From the NCBI GenBank assembly GCA_943704525.1, contig CALSCQ010000647.1:1-17224 (forward strand): a DNA stretch of 17,224 bases. Direction: 5' to 3'. Shown in pieces: positions 7,758 through 17,224 of the stretch. The notes beneath the pieces are model-generated. The model worked only from the letters and a program-made list of their open reading frames with translations, did no database searches and was not told the DNA's origin. Every line of letters starts with the position of its first letter. Position 1 is the stretch's first letter. Source of the stretch: Pigoraptor vietnamica (taxonomy: Eukaryota > Opisthokonta > Filasterea). The translations under genes and the position numbers were made by a program.

Positions 7758-9752
7758 CTACTGAATTGGCTTGCGCGCGGACGGCGGCAACCACAGCGAC
7801 ACGATGCCGCCGACGACCAGCATGCACGAGATGATGGTCAGCGGAATGGCGGGGTGCACGTGAACAAACGCACCAAACACGAAGATGCCGGCAATGGCCG
7901 CGATGCGACCGACCGACGCGAAGACGCCGTACGCCGTCGCGCGCTTCTCTGTCGCGTAAAGTTCCGTGGAGGCGATGCCGAGGGCGTTCCAGCCGCCCAC
8001 TGTGACGGCGCTGAAAATGCACGCCATCAGCGTCACCTGCCACGCCTCCTTCACGCGCAGGAGCACAAACACGGCAATCCCCGCCACGGTCATCGTGAGC
8101 GCTGCGGCGAAACGGACGATGCATTGAGCAACGATTGGAAGGAGCGAAAAAAACATCGCGACACACAAACAACGGCCTTACTACCCTGAATGAAGCGTCG
8201 CGCACGCACACACGCACTACGCGCACAACGGCACTCACAGCCGCACCCACCGAGCGTTCGCGCGCGACCGAACGCGTCCATGAAGAGGATCGAGAGGATG
8301 TTGCCCGGCAACTGCGCCACCGCCGACAGGAATGCGCTCATGTACACGGATACGGCGGACACCTTGAAGTACGTCGGCATCCACAACGTGAGGCCGTAGT
8401 ACCCAAACGACAGCGAGAACCATATCACCATCAGCTGCAGCGACGGACGCAACAGGGGCGGGCGAAAGAGGCTCAGCACGCGCGACGTCGACTCGAAGCG
8501 GTGGGCGCCGGACGACTTGCGGCGACTCGACGCGAACAGTGCTTGCTCTTCTTCGGCCCCCGCGTGTCCGTTGACAGGCTCGTCGTGTGCGACTGTGCTC
8601 ACGGCGTGGCTGTCATTGGCATCGCCGTCGCCAAATATCTCCTCGTCCTCGAGGCGCCCGGCGTCCGAGAGGGTGTTGTTCGACACAAAGTCCTTCGGGT
8701 CAAAGGCGGCGACGTCCGCGTCTGCACAGTACGACCGCGCGTCAATGGGTGATGGGCCATTCTGTCCTTTGCGCACACGATGAGGGTGCGATCGACTAGC
8801 TCTCCCTTTTCCCTTTGGACGCACGCAAACACTGTTCCCACCCACACTCACGCACAACACACGAAGAGACGCAAGCATACAGACGCATGCCAACCAACAC
8901 TCACCTATGTCGTGGTTGGCTTCGTACATGTGGCGATAGAGGTCCAGCGCCGCTTGCCGATCGCCAGACGTCCACAAAAACCGCGGCGTCTCCGGCGCAA
9001 AGGCGACGGCGACCGCAGAGATGATGCTCGGCAGGCCGCACACCGCGAGGAAGACGCGCCAGGGGGTGAACACGGACCCGAGCAATTCGAAAGAGAAGGA
9101 GCGGGGAAGGATGGCCCACGCCCACGCGGCCGTGAGGATGGCCCCGATCATCCAGCACGACGCAATCACGGACATGTAACGGCCACGCGAGTTCTTGGGA
9201 AGAAACTCGCAGAAGTAGGAGAACACAACGGGGATGGACCCCCCGACACTGCAGCACATCGAATGTCAGGACAGGGCCACAGCTTGCTGGTAAGGGAGAT
9301 GCCATTACTCACCCAATCCCGCTGACAAATCGCAGGAACAGAAGCACGCTGAGGTTCGGTGCCAGCGCGGATGCAAAGCCGCCGATGCCGTTAATCGCGA
9401 GCGTGAGGATAAGACACCGACGGCGGCCCACGCGGTCTGCGTATGTGCCGAACAGCGGGCCGCCGACGAACATGCCGAGGAAGATGATGGCGCCGATTGC
9501 GCTCTTGAACGAAGAGGACGACGTGAGGTCGTCGAGAACAAAGGAGACGGCGGTGAGCTCGACGGCCTCGGACGAGTTTGCCCATCCGCAGAGCAACACG
9601 AGAAGAAGCTGAAAGGAACCAAAGCCGACCTCGTCTAGCACGCCATCGTGGTCCATTTCGGCGTTGAAATCGTCGATGTCGATATCGCCGCCGTCAACGG
9701 CTGCGTGCGACTCGGACGGCACCGCAGCCGGTGACATGTTCTGTAGCCGCAT
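7758..9752 (-). CDS. SV2/SVOP-like major facilitator transporter
   Basis: Four exons give a 532-residue protein: 9313–9752, 8905–9248, 8251–8721 and 7758–8101. The introns are 64, 183 and 149 bases, each GT…AG (donors GTGAGT, GTGAGT, GTGGGT; acceptors CTGCAG, GTGCAG, CCGCAG), and phase is kept at all joins. It is a 12-helix plasma- or vesicle-membrane carrier of the MFS. The MFS loop 2–3 signature appears as YADRVGRRR after the second helix, and its second-half echo as DAFGRARTL. The N-terminal AVELTAVSF and the APETPRFL segment after helix 6 match the SV2/SVOP branch of sugar-porter-type MFS proteins. Between helices 6 and 7 is a long hydrophilic, acidic cytoplasmic loop (about residues 262–335) with a basic SSRRKSS stretch, a possible phosphorylation site. 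The substrate cannot be told from sequence. An N-terminal acidic tail precedes helix 1. The start is the first ATG (9752); a second ATG five codons downstream is an alternative. Confidence 0.88.
8722..8904 (-). other. In-frame, stop-free intron 2 of the MFS gene
   Basis: This 183-base intron is exactly 61 codons and has no stop codon in the reading frame of the flanking exons. Retention would insert 61 residues at the start of the central cytoplasmic loop without breaking the protein. The donor is GTGAGT; the acceptor GTGCAG makes a clean phase-1 join that yields HDI-DADVAAF. The inserted sequence looks non-conserved (Cys/Val/Arg-rich), so I treat it as an intron. Confidence 0.6.
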
Positions 9753-10505
9753 TAAAGCGGAGTGTAGGAGTGATCGCCCTTAGACGAGCCTCGCACCCGC
9801 GACTGTTCCCGCGCCACACCCCAGCGCAACCCCAGCAAACCGCATAAGCTGCGGTGTGTCCCCAACGCACGCGACAGTCGGTTTTTTGGATAACGTCGAG
9901 CGAATGAAGGACGACGAAGCTGCCCTCTTAGCGCAACGGCACAGAAGTGTGTGGAAGGGGTGTGGGGATGACACAACGGTGTGGGGGCAGCGGGTTTGAG
10001 GGCACGGCTTCCAGCCACTGCCCCCGTCTTCTATTTCCCCAAAAAGGAATTTAGCAACAACCGCACTTACTAATAATATGACACTGTTACGGTTGGCTTG
10101 CGTCTGTCCAACTCTTCGCCAGTTTCTCGACAGCTACAACACAAACCACCGCGCGTACTGAGGGGCATCGTGCGGGAGATGCCCTCACAGGAGCACGCGC
10201 ACAACGGTTGGAAATATCTGCGCGTATTGGTCGATTTGATTGGAAATGTCAAGCGTTTAGCGCACGTGCGCGCGTGTGCTTGTGCGACATACGTGATGGT
10301 CAAACTGTGAAACTTACTATGAGCGAACTCGATGCGACGTTTTGTAGCGCTTGAAACGTGGGTTGCGGCAATTGAGATGCGGGAAGGTCTTGGTTTGTGT
10401 CGTCATGTTTGAATTGAATGACATGAGTTCGACGCGCAACGTTTGTATGAGTGAGAAAGGTCAGTGGAAACCAGTTTACTTGAGCGCGTGTGCGACCCGC
10501 GACTA
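9753..10505. other. Intergenic region upstream of the MFS gene
   Basis: About 750 bases between the 3' end of the SDR gene and the 5' end of the MFS gene, both on the minus strand. It should contain the MFS promoter. Visible structure includes a 6-bp-stem hairpin (accgca 9839–9844 with tgcggt 9850–9855) and a G-rich run (9957–9993). No tRNA was recognised. A minus-strand frame at 9780–9974 ends in a Gly-rich hydrophobic stretch but lacks a good start and is not called as a gene. Confidence 0.5.
9957..9993 (+). promoter_or_regulatory. Possible G-quadruplex-forming run
   Basis: Four G-runs (GGGG, GGGG, GGGGG, GGG) lie within 37 bases on the plus strand, about 205–240 bases upstream of the MFS ATG. 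One loop is about 15 bases, longer than the usual 1–7, so any quadruplex would be weak. Confidence 0.25.
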
Positions 10506-11282
10506 TCACGAGATGGTGAAGCCGCCGTCCACGGGCAACACCACGCCCGTGATGTGCTTGTTCTCGGTTGCGCACAAAAACGCAGCGGCGCTCGCGATTT
10601 CCTCGGCGCTCAGCACGCCACCGAGGGGCTGCCCGTTGGTTTGGTAGGTCGCGAGCGACGACGCCGGTGTGGTCTTGCCCTGCGCACTCTCCAACATGGG
10701 CGTCTGCACCGCCGCCGGACACACTGCATTAACGCGGATGCGGTTGGGTCCGTACTCGACTGCCGCGGCGCGCGTGAGCTGTATGACGCCCCCCTTGGAC
10801 GCAGCGTAGGGACCGATCCCCGGAAATCCGACGAGCCCCGAAATCGACGAGACGTTGAGAACGCAACCGCCGCCGCCTTGCTGCAGCATCTGCGCGATTC
10901 CATACCGCATGCCATAGAAGACGCCGCTGAGGTTGATGGCAATAATGCGATCCCACTCGTCGAGAGGATACTCGTGAAGAGGAGCAGAAGCATAGATGGC
11001 TGCATTATTCACGACGATATCGAGCCGCCCAAAGGCCCTGACCGTCGCGGCGACGGCCTCTTCGACGTCACTGGGCTTGGACACGTCCGTGCGCACGTAG
11101 GCGGCCTCTCCCTTTGTGAACGTCCGGACGACCTTCTCACCCTCGCTCGGTTTCACGTCGACAACCATCACTTTGGCGCCCTCGGCCACGAATCGTCGCG
11201 CGCACGCCAATCCGATGCCTTGTGCCGCGCCTGTGATCATCGCCACGCGTCCTGCGAGACGCCCTACCACTGCGGGACTCAT
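10506..11282 (-). CDS. Classical short-chain dehydrogenase/reductase
   Basis: A 258-residue, intronless protein of normal length for the classical SDR family, NAD(P)-dependent oxidoreductases with a Rossmann fold. Seen directly: the cofactor-binding TGAAQGIG (17–24), an aspartate at the end of β2 (D42 in VVDVK), which usually indicates NAD(H) preference, and NNAA (92–95). The catalytic tetrad is N117, S146, Y159 and K163 (YAASK). There is also a VCPAAVQTPM segment after β6 and a C-terminal GVVLPVDGGFTIS. The start is the ATG at 11282; the frame is open upstream but has no other ATG. The closest families by motif are secondary-alcohol dehydrogenases and FabG-like 3-oxoacyl reductases. The substrate cannot be assigned. 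The protein is bacterial in style and lacks introns, while most neighbours have them, so acquisition by transfer is possible but not shown. Confidence 0.93.
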   Translation of the reverse strand: MSPAVVGRLAGRVAMITGAAQGIGLACARRFVAEGAKVMVVDVKPSEGEKVVRTFTKGEAAYVRTDVSKPSDVEEAVAATVRAFGRLDIVVNNAAIYASAPLHEYPLDEWDRIIAINLSGVFYGMRYGIAQMLQQGGGGCVLNVSSISGLVGFPGIGPYAASKGGVIQLTRAAAVEYGPNRIRVNAVCPAAVQTPMLESAQGKTTPASSLATYQTNGQPLGGVLSAEEIASAAAFLCATENKHITGVVLPVDGGFTIS

Positions 11283-11670
11283 GGCTGTAATTTCGGACCG
11301 ATTACTTCTCAAGAAGTTTCAAGGGCTATTCGAGTGTTCGCATATTTGAGCGAATGCGGAAAATGCATCAAGGAGCCTCGCACGCTGCTTCAGCAGTGCG
11401 GGTGCCGGACAGTTGGCAAGTGTGAGGTAACATGACCGTTGTCCAGACGGTAACATGTCACGTGCCCGACAACGGCCTCAACGACGTTTTTCGAATGGCG
11501 AAACACGAATCATGTCTCTTCACTTACACATCAATAGAGGCGCACCGTTTTCTACGACCAGCAACGCGGGTTTAACTCCACAAATGTTGAACCATAACTT
11601 ACAATACGAACGTTCGCCGTGCAGCGGCTACTAGTACCGCCGCCCGCGCGCCCCGCGTTGACGGGAGCGA
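11283..11670. promoter_or_regulatory. Divergent promoter region of SDR and LRR genes
   Basis: About 390 bases separate the divergent SDR start (11282, minus) and the probable first ATG of the LRR gene (11671, plus). The centre holds a cluster of symmetric words, listed separately at 11426–11475. No good TATA element was seen, apart from AT-rich words near 11510–11600. No coding exon is supported. Confidence 0.45.
11426..11475. promoter_or_regulatory. Nested direct and inverted repeats with an E-box
   Basis: ggtaacatg occurs twice as a direct repeat with a 23-base period (11426–11434 and 11449–11457). ccgttgtc (11436–11443) and gacaacgg (11468–11475) form a perfect 8-bp inverted repeat. An E-box CACGTG lies between its arms (11459–11464). 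The block lies between two divergent genes, so a shared transcription-factor platform is a fair inference; binding factors are unknown. Confidence 0.45.
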
Positions 11671-14260
11671 ATGGGCGCTCAGGCCGAGCGACGCGGCAGC
11701 ATAAGCGGCAAGGGAGATGCGGCGGAGAGTACGCGAAATTCGTCGCCGCCGCTGACCCCGAGCGACGGACCAAACGCAAACGCAGCCGTCTTGCCGCAAC
11801 TTCGCGCGCCTGCTGTGCGCACAGTGTCGGACGATGGCGCGGGGCTGTCGGCCTATGTGGTGATTGGGCAGTCGCACGAGCTGTCGGCGTCGTGGCGGTG
11901 GTTGATTAGCCGTCAGGTGGGTCGAAACGTGCGCGGAATGTCGCATCGTGAACGAGGCGGACAGCGTCCCTGACTTTATTATGTGACGCACAGCTCGCGG
12001 CTCGCGATGGAGTGGAGTTGGCGCCCTTTGTGAGAAGAGAAGGTGCGTGCCGCGATAATTGGCTGCGAACGAATCTTCGCATAAGTCCTTCTGTGGCGCG
12101 TTCTCTTTTGATTCTTTTCCCACGTGTTATCGCCCAATTCCTCCTGCCGCTTTATAATTGCCCTTTCGCGCCTCTTCCCAAACAACAGAATTCACCAAGA
12201 GGCGTTCGGCCACACTGAACGATGAAGAGTCTCTCGAGACGAACCCTCTCACCGCACGGCTGCTCGACCTTGAAGCGCACCTTCACCGCCGCACAAAGCT
12301 TTCGCGCCGGCAGTTGCGTTTGCTCGGCGTCTCCCTCATCTTTCTTCTGATCGCGGCCGTTGCTCTCGCCGTGGCGCTCGGAATGGCCCTGACGAATGGC
12401 AGCTCGCCTTCGGCCAACCCGTGCCTCGCGCAGCCTTTTGTCATCTCGTCACACGACTCTCTCGTGCGTTTCAACGACCTCCAATGCACGGCCGTCTCTT
12501 CGCTGAGCCTGGAAGGCGGCCACTATGGGACGTCGGCACCCAACATGTCCTTCCCGCAACTCACCGCCGCCGACAGCCTCTCGATAGAGAACTGGGAAAA
12601 CGAGTACTCCAGTCTCAGCTTCCCCGCCCTCGTCCGCGTCGGTCCGCTGACCCTTCGCAACGTCACTTTGCGCGCTCTGCTGTTCCCCTCGCTCGGCGTC
12701 GTCGGTGATGCGACCGCGTTCAATCTTGTGCTCAGCTCGAGCCTCTCCTTTCCCGTGCTGCAGTCGGCCTCGTCGTTGGCGGTCCTGGACGCCGACGTGG
12801 GCGGTGTGCTCGACTTCCCAAAACTGCAGACGGTGACGACGAACCTCACGCTCCACGCGACGCTCTCCATGGGCGACATCGAGTTCCCGCAGTTGCGCTA
12901 CGCGAGCGTCGTCGACCTGACGGGACCCATACGCGTCTTTGAAGGCCTGCAGCCGGCAGCGGCGCCTCTGATCGCTTTCCCGGCGCTGGAGGTGGCGCGC
13001 GGCGTTATCGTCTTCAACATTGCGTGGACGGGGGGCATCTTCTTCCCGGCGCTCCAGGAGGTGCAGTTCTTCTCCCTCGGCAGCGCCATGGTGCGGTACT
13101 TCCTACCGAACGGCACCGTGTCGAGCAACAACTTTGACGTGTCGTCGCTCGTGCACGCGTCGTTCTTCATCGTCCGCGCGACGTTCGGAATACCCGTCAT
13201 CCGGTTCACTAGCCTGGAGCGCATCGACACGCTCGCGTTCGACGGCAACACGTTCCTCACGCACGTGCTCTTTCCAAGTCTCACCAACGCGGGCGACATG
13301 CTCTTCTCGACCAACACGAACCTTGGCGAGGTCTACATGCCCCGCCTCGCGCTGGTCACGCAGGGCCTCCGGTTCATCGGAAATTCGGTCATCACGAACA
13401 TTTCGGTGCCGGCACTGAAGGGGGGCGTCGTGCTGCTGTCCGTCAACGTCGCGCTAAGGACCATGTCATTGCCCGTCCTCGAGACAGGGAGCGTCGCGTA
13501 TGTGGCGAATCCCATGCTGCGCGAAGCGTCGTTTCCCGCGCTGCGCCGCCTCGGTCTCGGCAGCTTCATGAACAACGATGCGCTGTCGTCCATCTCCATG
13601 CCCGTACTGGAGACGATGAGCGAGGAGGGCTGGATCATGTCGGCGGGGCCCAGCGCGCTGTACTGGGTGCTCGCGAAGGACGACGCGATTGGCCGTTTTG
13701 GCGCGGGCGATGGCTCTGCAATTAGCGTCGATCTGTTTGAGATGGGGCGCATTTTCGCGGGGGGTTCGCTGACGGTGCTGTCGAATACGAACCTGACGCG
13801 CGTGGACCTCGGGACGTCGCTAGCGTCCGCAAACACGATGCTCATTCACGACAACCCCGCGCTGTGCATGACGAACGTCTCCATTTCGGACAGCCCGACC
13901 TTCCACTGCGGTTGCTTCGACGGCGAGAACGGCTGGGAGGATCCCGCGTGCAACACGACGGCGCTCATCGGGGGCCACTTCGCCTGCCCACCCCTCATGC
14001 GCAACTGCTCGCTCGGAAGCAGCTTTGTCAGCCCCATCAACACGGGGGCGCGCCGGCGTTCGCTTGCGAGTCGCGCGAACAATGCCGGCGTCGAACACTT
14101 CCTGGCGATGCCGAGGGCAGCCAGTCTTGCTCTCGGCAGCACGCAGAGGGACAGCGTGCCGTGCGACACAACGGACACGAACGCGCTACTTCGGACGGTC
14201 CGTCGCCTCACCTCGGAAGTGGAGCGCCTCAAGCGGGGTCGCAGGAGAACGGAGGCGTAG
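11671..14260 (+). CDS. Type II membrane protein with receptor-L/LRR-type repeats
   Basis: The main exon ends at the TAG at 14258–14260 and is open from 12158, but it has no ATG before the membrane helix, so an upstream exon is needed. The best candidate is 11671–11916: 82 codons from the first ATG after a stop, Ser/Pro-rich, ending at a CAG|GTGGGT donor. An acceptor at 12199|12200 keeps phase and gives 768 residues. The alternative pair, donor at 11948 with acceptor AACAACAG at 12188, also keeps phase. The protein shows a basic juxtamembrane segment (RRTKLSRRQLR), one helix (12314–12391) and no signal peptide, which predicts a cytoplasmic N-terminus. The large outer region follows, with about 20-residue repeats built on FPxL/LPVL words, as in receptor-L/Ecm33-like domains. 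It has ten N-glycosylation motifs and a Cys-rich cap near 13865–14015. The C-terminus is a short heptad-like, basic coiled coil. It is probably a cell-surface recognition or adhesion protein; the ligand is unknown. Confidence 0.75.
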
Positions 14261-14599
14261 TCGGAGACGCATTCGTAATCACCTTGTGCGTGTCTAATGG
14301 CTGTACACGAGAGAGAGGCATAACCGCGTTGTTGCGTCCGTCGGCGTCAGTCGTATTTCCGTTTTGCATTTGTTTCGAGCGCGCCACTTGGAATGGCGTG
14401 CGTGCGTTGCACTTGGCTGTTTTTGGTAACTACTATATCGTCACGCGGCGCGAACAGCTGAGAACAAAGAGTTGTTTGTTGGAAAGTTTGCAAAACGCCC
14501 ACGCAGCAGTTACGCGCAACGCGCAACGCACAAAGCATTAGCGACGGAATGTACAGCCACCAATCATATTCATACACACACAACGCAGTCCGGAAAGGG
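14261..14599. other. Convergent 3' spacer between LRR and Atos-like genes
   Basis: 339 bases between two converging stop codons. They must contain both 3' untranslated regions. No canonical AATAAA, RNA gene or coding exon was recognised on either strand. Confidence 0.5.
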
Positions 14600-16482
14600 C
14601 TATTCGTCCGCGTGGTCGTCGTCGCGTCCCGTGCGGCGCCGACGCAACGCGTTCTTCTCCGCAGCACTCAGCGGCGAGTACTGCGGGTCGCGGGGACCAT
14701 CCACAATCACCTCCATGCCCTTCGAGCTGTCCGGGGCCCTGTGCGAGAACACGACCTTGGACGCTCCCGAGAGATACACGTGGCCCCTCTTCGTACTAAC
14801 AAACTTGAGGTGGATGGCGTACTTGAGCTTGCGCGGGGCGACGTCCGTCACTGTGCGCTGTCGGATGAACGTCTTGGACGCGCCGGGCATGTCGGAGAAG
14901 TCGTACGGCACGAGGAACACCTTAATCACCGTCCGCTGCTGGTTGAAAATGATCTGCATAGCGAAGCGCGTAAGACGAGAGCTCCGGTACGCCACGCGAA
15001 CGGCAAAAAGCTCGCACGAAACAATCCCTCCCACGCACGTACAAAACTCACCGTCTGAACCATGCCCTTCACCGGAAGACGGAAGAGACCGCGGCGCTCG
15101 CGCGACTCCCGCTCCGCGGCGTGCATTGGCACGACGTCATCGAGGGCGCCATCCGTCCCACCCGCACACACAGCCGACGGCACTGCACGATCGAGCTCGA
15201 TGGTGCCGACATAGGGCGACGGCGTGTCCTCTCCCTCGAGGCGGAAGAAGGTGGCGGCAAACGGGACGGAGACGTGGGACGGGCACTTGCCCATGCCGCA
15301 CGCGCCAATCTGCGCGACGAACCCATCGAGCGTGACCGCGGGGGACAGCGACATGCGCCCGCTCAGAATCGACTCCTGCAATTCAGCACACGGAGAAAGG
15401 AGGGATGAGAAAAGGGTGCTACAAGTCAGGTTGCCTTCGCAGCAGGACACGCACCTCAAACGACCCGACGAGAGACCGCATTGGCGATGCTGTGGCCCAC
15501 GCGCCCTGCGAAAAGTCCAGTCTCCTTCGCGTGAGGGACATGCGGCGCATCGCGGGAAGGAGCGCGTCGCACGCGCCGCTGCGCCGTGGCGGGGGGGGCG
15601 ACGAGAGCGCAACGGCCCCGTGAACAGCAGGCCGCGGTGCCTCTGCAGTCCAGACAGGCATCGCCGGAGAAGGCTTCGGGCGCGGAGGGCTCGGGTGGAC
15701 CGACGGCATCGCCACACTCGACGCACACAGCGCCTCCACGCGCCTCGCAATGGGGCCAGCGGGCCGGCGGAAGGGCTGCTCGGCGTGCGTCGACGCGGCA
15801 TCGTCGCCGGCGGTGAGAAGCTCGAGATCGGGCTTTGGTATGCCGCGCGAGAGGCGGCGCACGTGGCGACCCTCGTGAGCGCGCTCATCAGATTCGGGAG
15901 GAATGACGCCTTGGGCTTGCGCATTGGGCACGCAGTCGACCGGCGACGCACTCACGGACATCGGGGAGGGCGGACTGAGCACGCACGGGCTGCTCGCGTC
16001 CAGAGGGCTCACGTCAGGGCACGGGCTGAGTTCGGGACTCTGCTTGTGGGCAACAGGGGTGTCCACGCGTCCGTCGTCGTCGTCTCCGCGTTTGTCGTCG
16101 TCGGCGACTGCGCCATCCTCGATAAAATAATCCTCGCCGCGGGACGTGCACTTCAGCTGCAGATTAGAACACGCAAAAATGTCAGAAACACACTCAACGT
16201 GCGTGCCACACAAGCGAGGGACGGCGAGTGTAAGAGCGGCCAAGCAACACCCACCCCAACGGGCGACGTGGGTACCTTGCCGACGACCAGCGTGTCTGCT
16301 GCAGTGCTGGACGCGTGCCTGCGCACGGCGATGGACAGCGTGCCGTACGGCGTGCACACCGTCCCAAAGTCGTACGCGACAAACGGCGTGCGCACGGGCG
16401 AATCGGGCTCCTGCCCACATATCCTGCAGAGGCACACCCATGTGAGCACACCTATAAGGGAGCCAACTCGCGCACAGCGACA

Positions 16483-16517
<35 letters not shown>

Positions 16518-17018
16518 ACAGCAGAAGACACAAAACAAAGCAAAAGACACACGAACATACGGCGACACAACTAACGCACGGAACAGGGGTCCGAGAACCC
16601 ACCTGTGCCCAATCCACACAGCACCGTCCGTCGCCGCCGCAAACTCGGACGCCGTGCGCGCAATGTATGACGAGATGCCGTCCAGAAGGCGCGTGGCATC
16701 GCACCCCGCGCGGTGCCGCACACGCCCGGACGACGGCGCATCCGGCGACGTCGCGAGCTCGCACACAAGGGCGCCGTGGCGCGTGTGCCGAAGCGACGAG
16801 CAGTCCGGCGAACCCGCGCGAAAGTTGCCGAAGTCATCAGACGCGTCGCATGGCGCCAGGCCGTCCGACTCGTTGCACAGCGTCCACCGCTCCACGACCA
16901 CGTGACGAGGGGTGGCGTCGGACACGCTTGCGCGCACGGCGGCGAGGATGTCAACCACGACAGGGAGGCCGTTGCGCCAGAGCTCCTCGAAGATCTCACG
17001 AGGCGAGCTCGAAGCCGA
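14600..17018 (-). CDS. Atos/FAM214-like protein, 5'-partial
   Basis: Five exons are visible: 16603–17018, 16276–16423, 15455–16156, 15052–15375 and 14600–14953. They give 647 residues to the TAG at 14600. The introns are 179, 119, 79 and 98 bases, all GT…AG (donors GTGGGT, GTACCC, GTGCGT, GTGAGT), and every join keeps phase. The two exons nearest the 3' end match the conserved core of Atos (animal ATOSA/ATOSB, also called FAM214). The first part starts GSFEESILSGRMS, continues DGFVAQIGACG, then SPYVGTIELD and GLFRLPVKGMVQT (the Atos-like domain). The second has FNQQRTVIKVFLVPYDFSDMP, RQRTV and the terminal DPQYSPLS (the Chromosome_seg-type domain). The N-terminal part has FEELWRNGLPVVVDIL and VVERWTL, then an acidic Ser/Pro-rich middle. 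In Drosophila, Atossa acts as a nuclear transcription regulator; a similar role here is inference. The acceptor at 17019 (pyrimidine tract, CACAG) shows that the true start lies in an exon beyond the window. Confidence 0.88.
16484..16516. repeat. A33 homopolymer (T33 on the gene strand)
   Basis: 33 consecutive A residues on the plus strand lie inside the first visible intron of the Atos-like gene (16424–16602). On the gene strand it is a T33 tract, ending about 60 bases before the CTGCAG acceptor. It is not at the usual pyrimidine-tract position. It could be a slippage microsatellite or the poly(A) tail trace of a retro-inserted sequence. Confidence 0.9.

Positions 17019-17224
<206 letters not shown>

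Noticed and set aside
9780-9974. Minus-strand 64-codon frame ending in a Gly-rich hydrophobic stretch, faintly like a Mic10-type helix
   Set aside because: It begins at GTG, lacks an upstream ATG exon that I could link, and the resemblance is limited to glycine spacing.

Overview
The window is nuclear DNA from a eukaryote with a GC-rich, compact genome, most likely a single-celled or fungus-grade organism. The evidence is short GT–AG introns (about 64–183 bases where they are well supported), a Kozak-type start context, one-gene-per-promoter layout on both strands, and long simple-sequence tracts (C27 at the left edge, a CA/CG tract, A33, and a GA tract running off the right edge). The fused HisH–HisF histidine enzyme is known from fungi, plants and algae. 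The Atos/FAM214-type gene is, to my knowledge, best documented in animals and fungi. Together these make an opisthokont or near relative plausible, but the sequence does not fix the species.

Layout, left to right: (1) a minus-strand gene at 428–1744 encoding four tandem Cys-Cys-Cys-His zinc-type modules followed by an HNH-like region; (2) a minus-strand, intron-containing gene at 2164–4837 for an unrecognised coiled-coil, proline-rich protein with a CxxC…CxxC motif; (3) an intergenic region with a 147-base alternating CA/CG tract, then a GC-rich stretch rich in short palindromes, leading into a promoter; (4) plus-strand HIS7-type imidazole glycerol phosphate synthase at 5983–7623, with an ATF/CRE-type site, an E-box and a TATA-like element upstream; (5) a minus-strand SV2/SVOP-like major facilitator transporter at 7758–9752 in four exons; (6) a minus-strand short-chain dehydrogenase at 10506–11282; (7) a plus-strand type II membrane protein with receptor-L/leucine-rich-type repeats, ending at 14260, whose first exon is probably 11671–11916; (8) a minus-strand Atos/FAM214-like gene in five visible exons at 14600–17018, whose 5' end lies beyond the window.

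These are independent single genes rather than an operon. Gene pairs 2/HIS7 and SDR/LRR are divergent and share promoter regions. HIS7/MFS and LRR/Atos are convergent with short 3' spacers. Exon joins for the MFS and Atos genes were worked out by hand and keep phase at every junction. The 5' ends of gene 2 and of the LRR gene remain uncertain. The least described item is gene 1, a zinc-module array joined to a putative nuclease domain.
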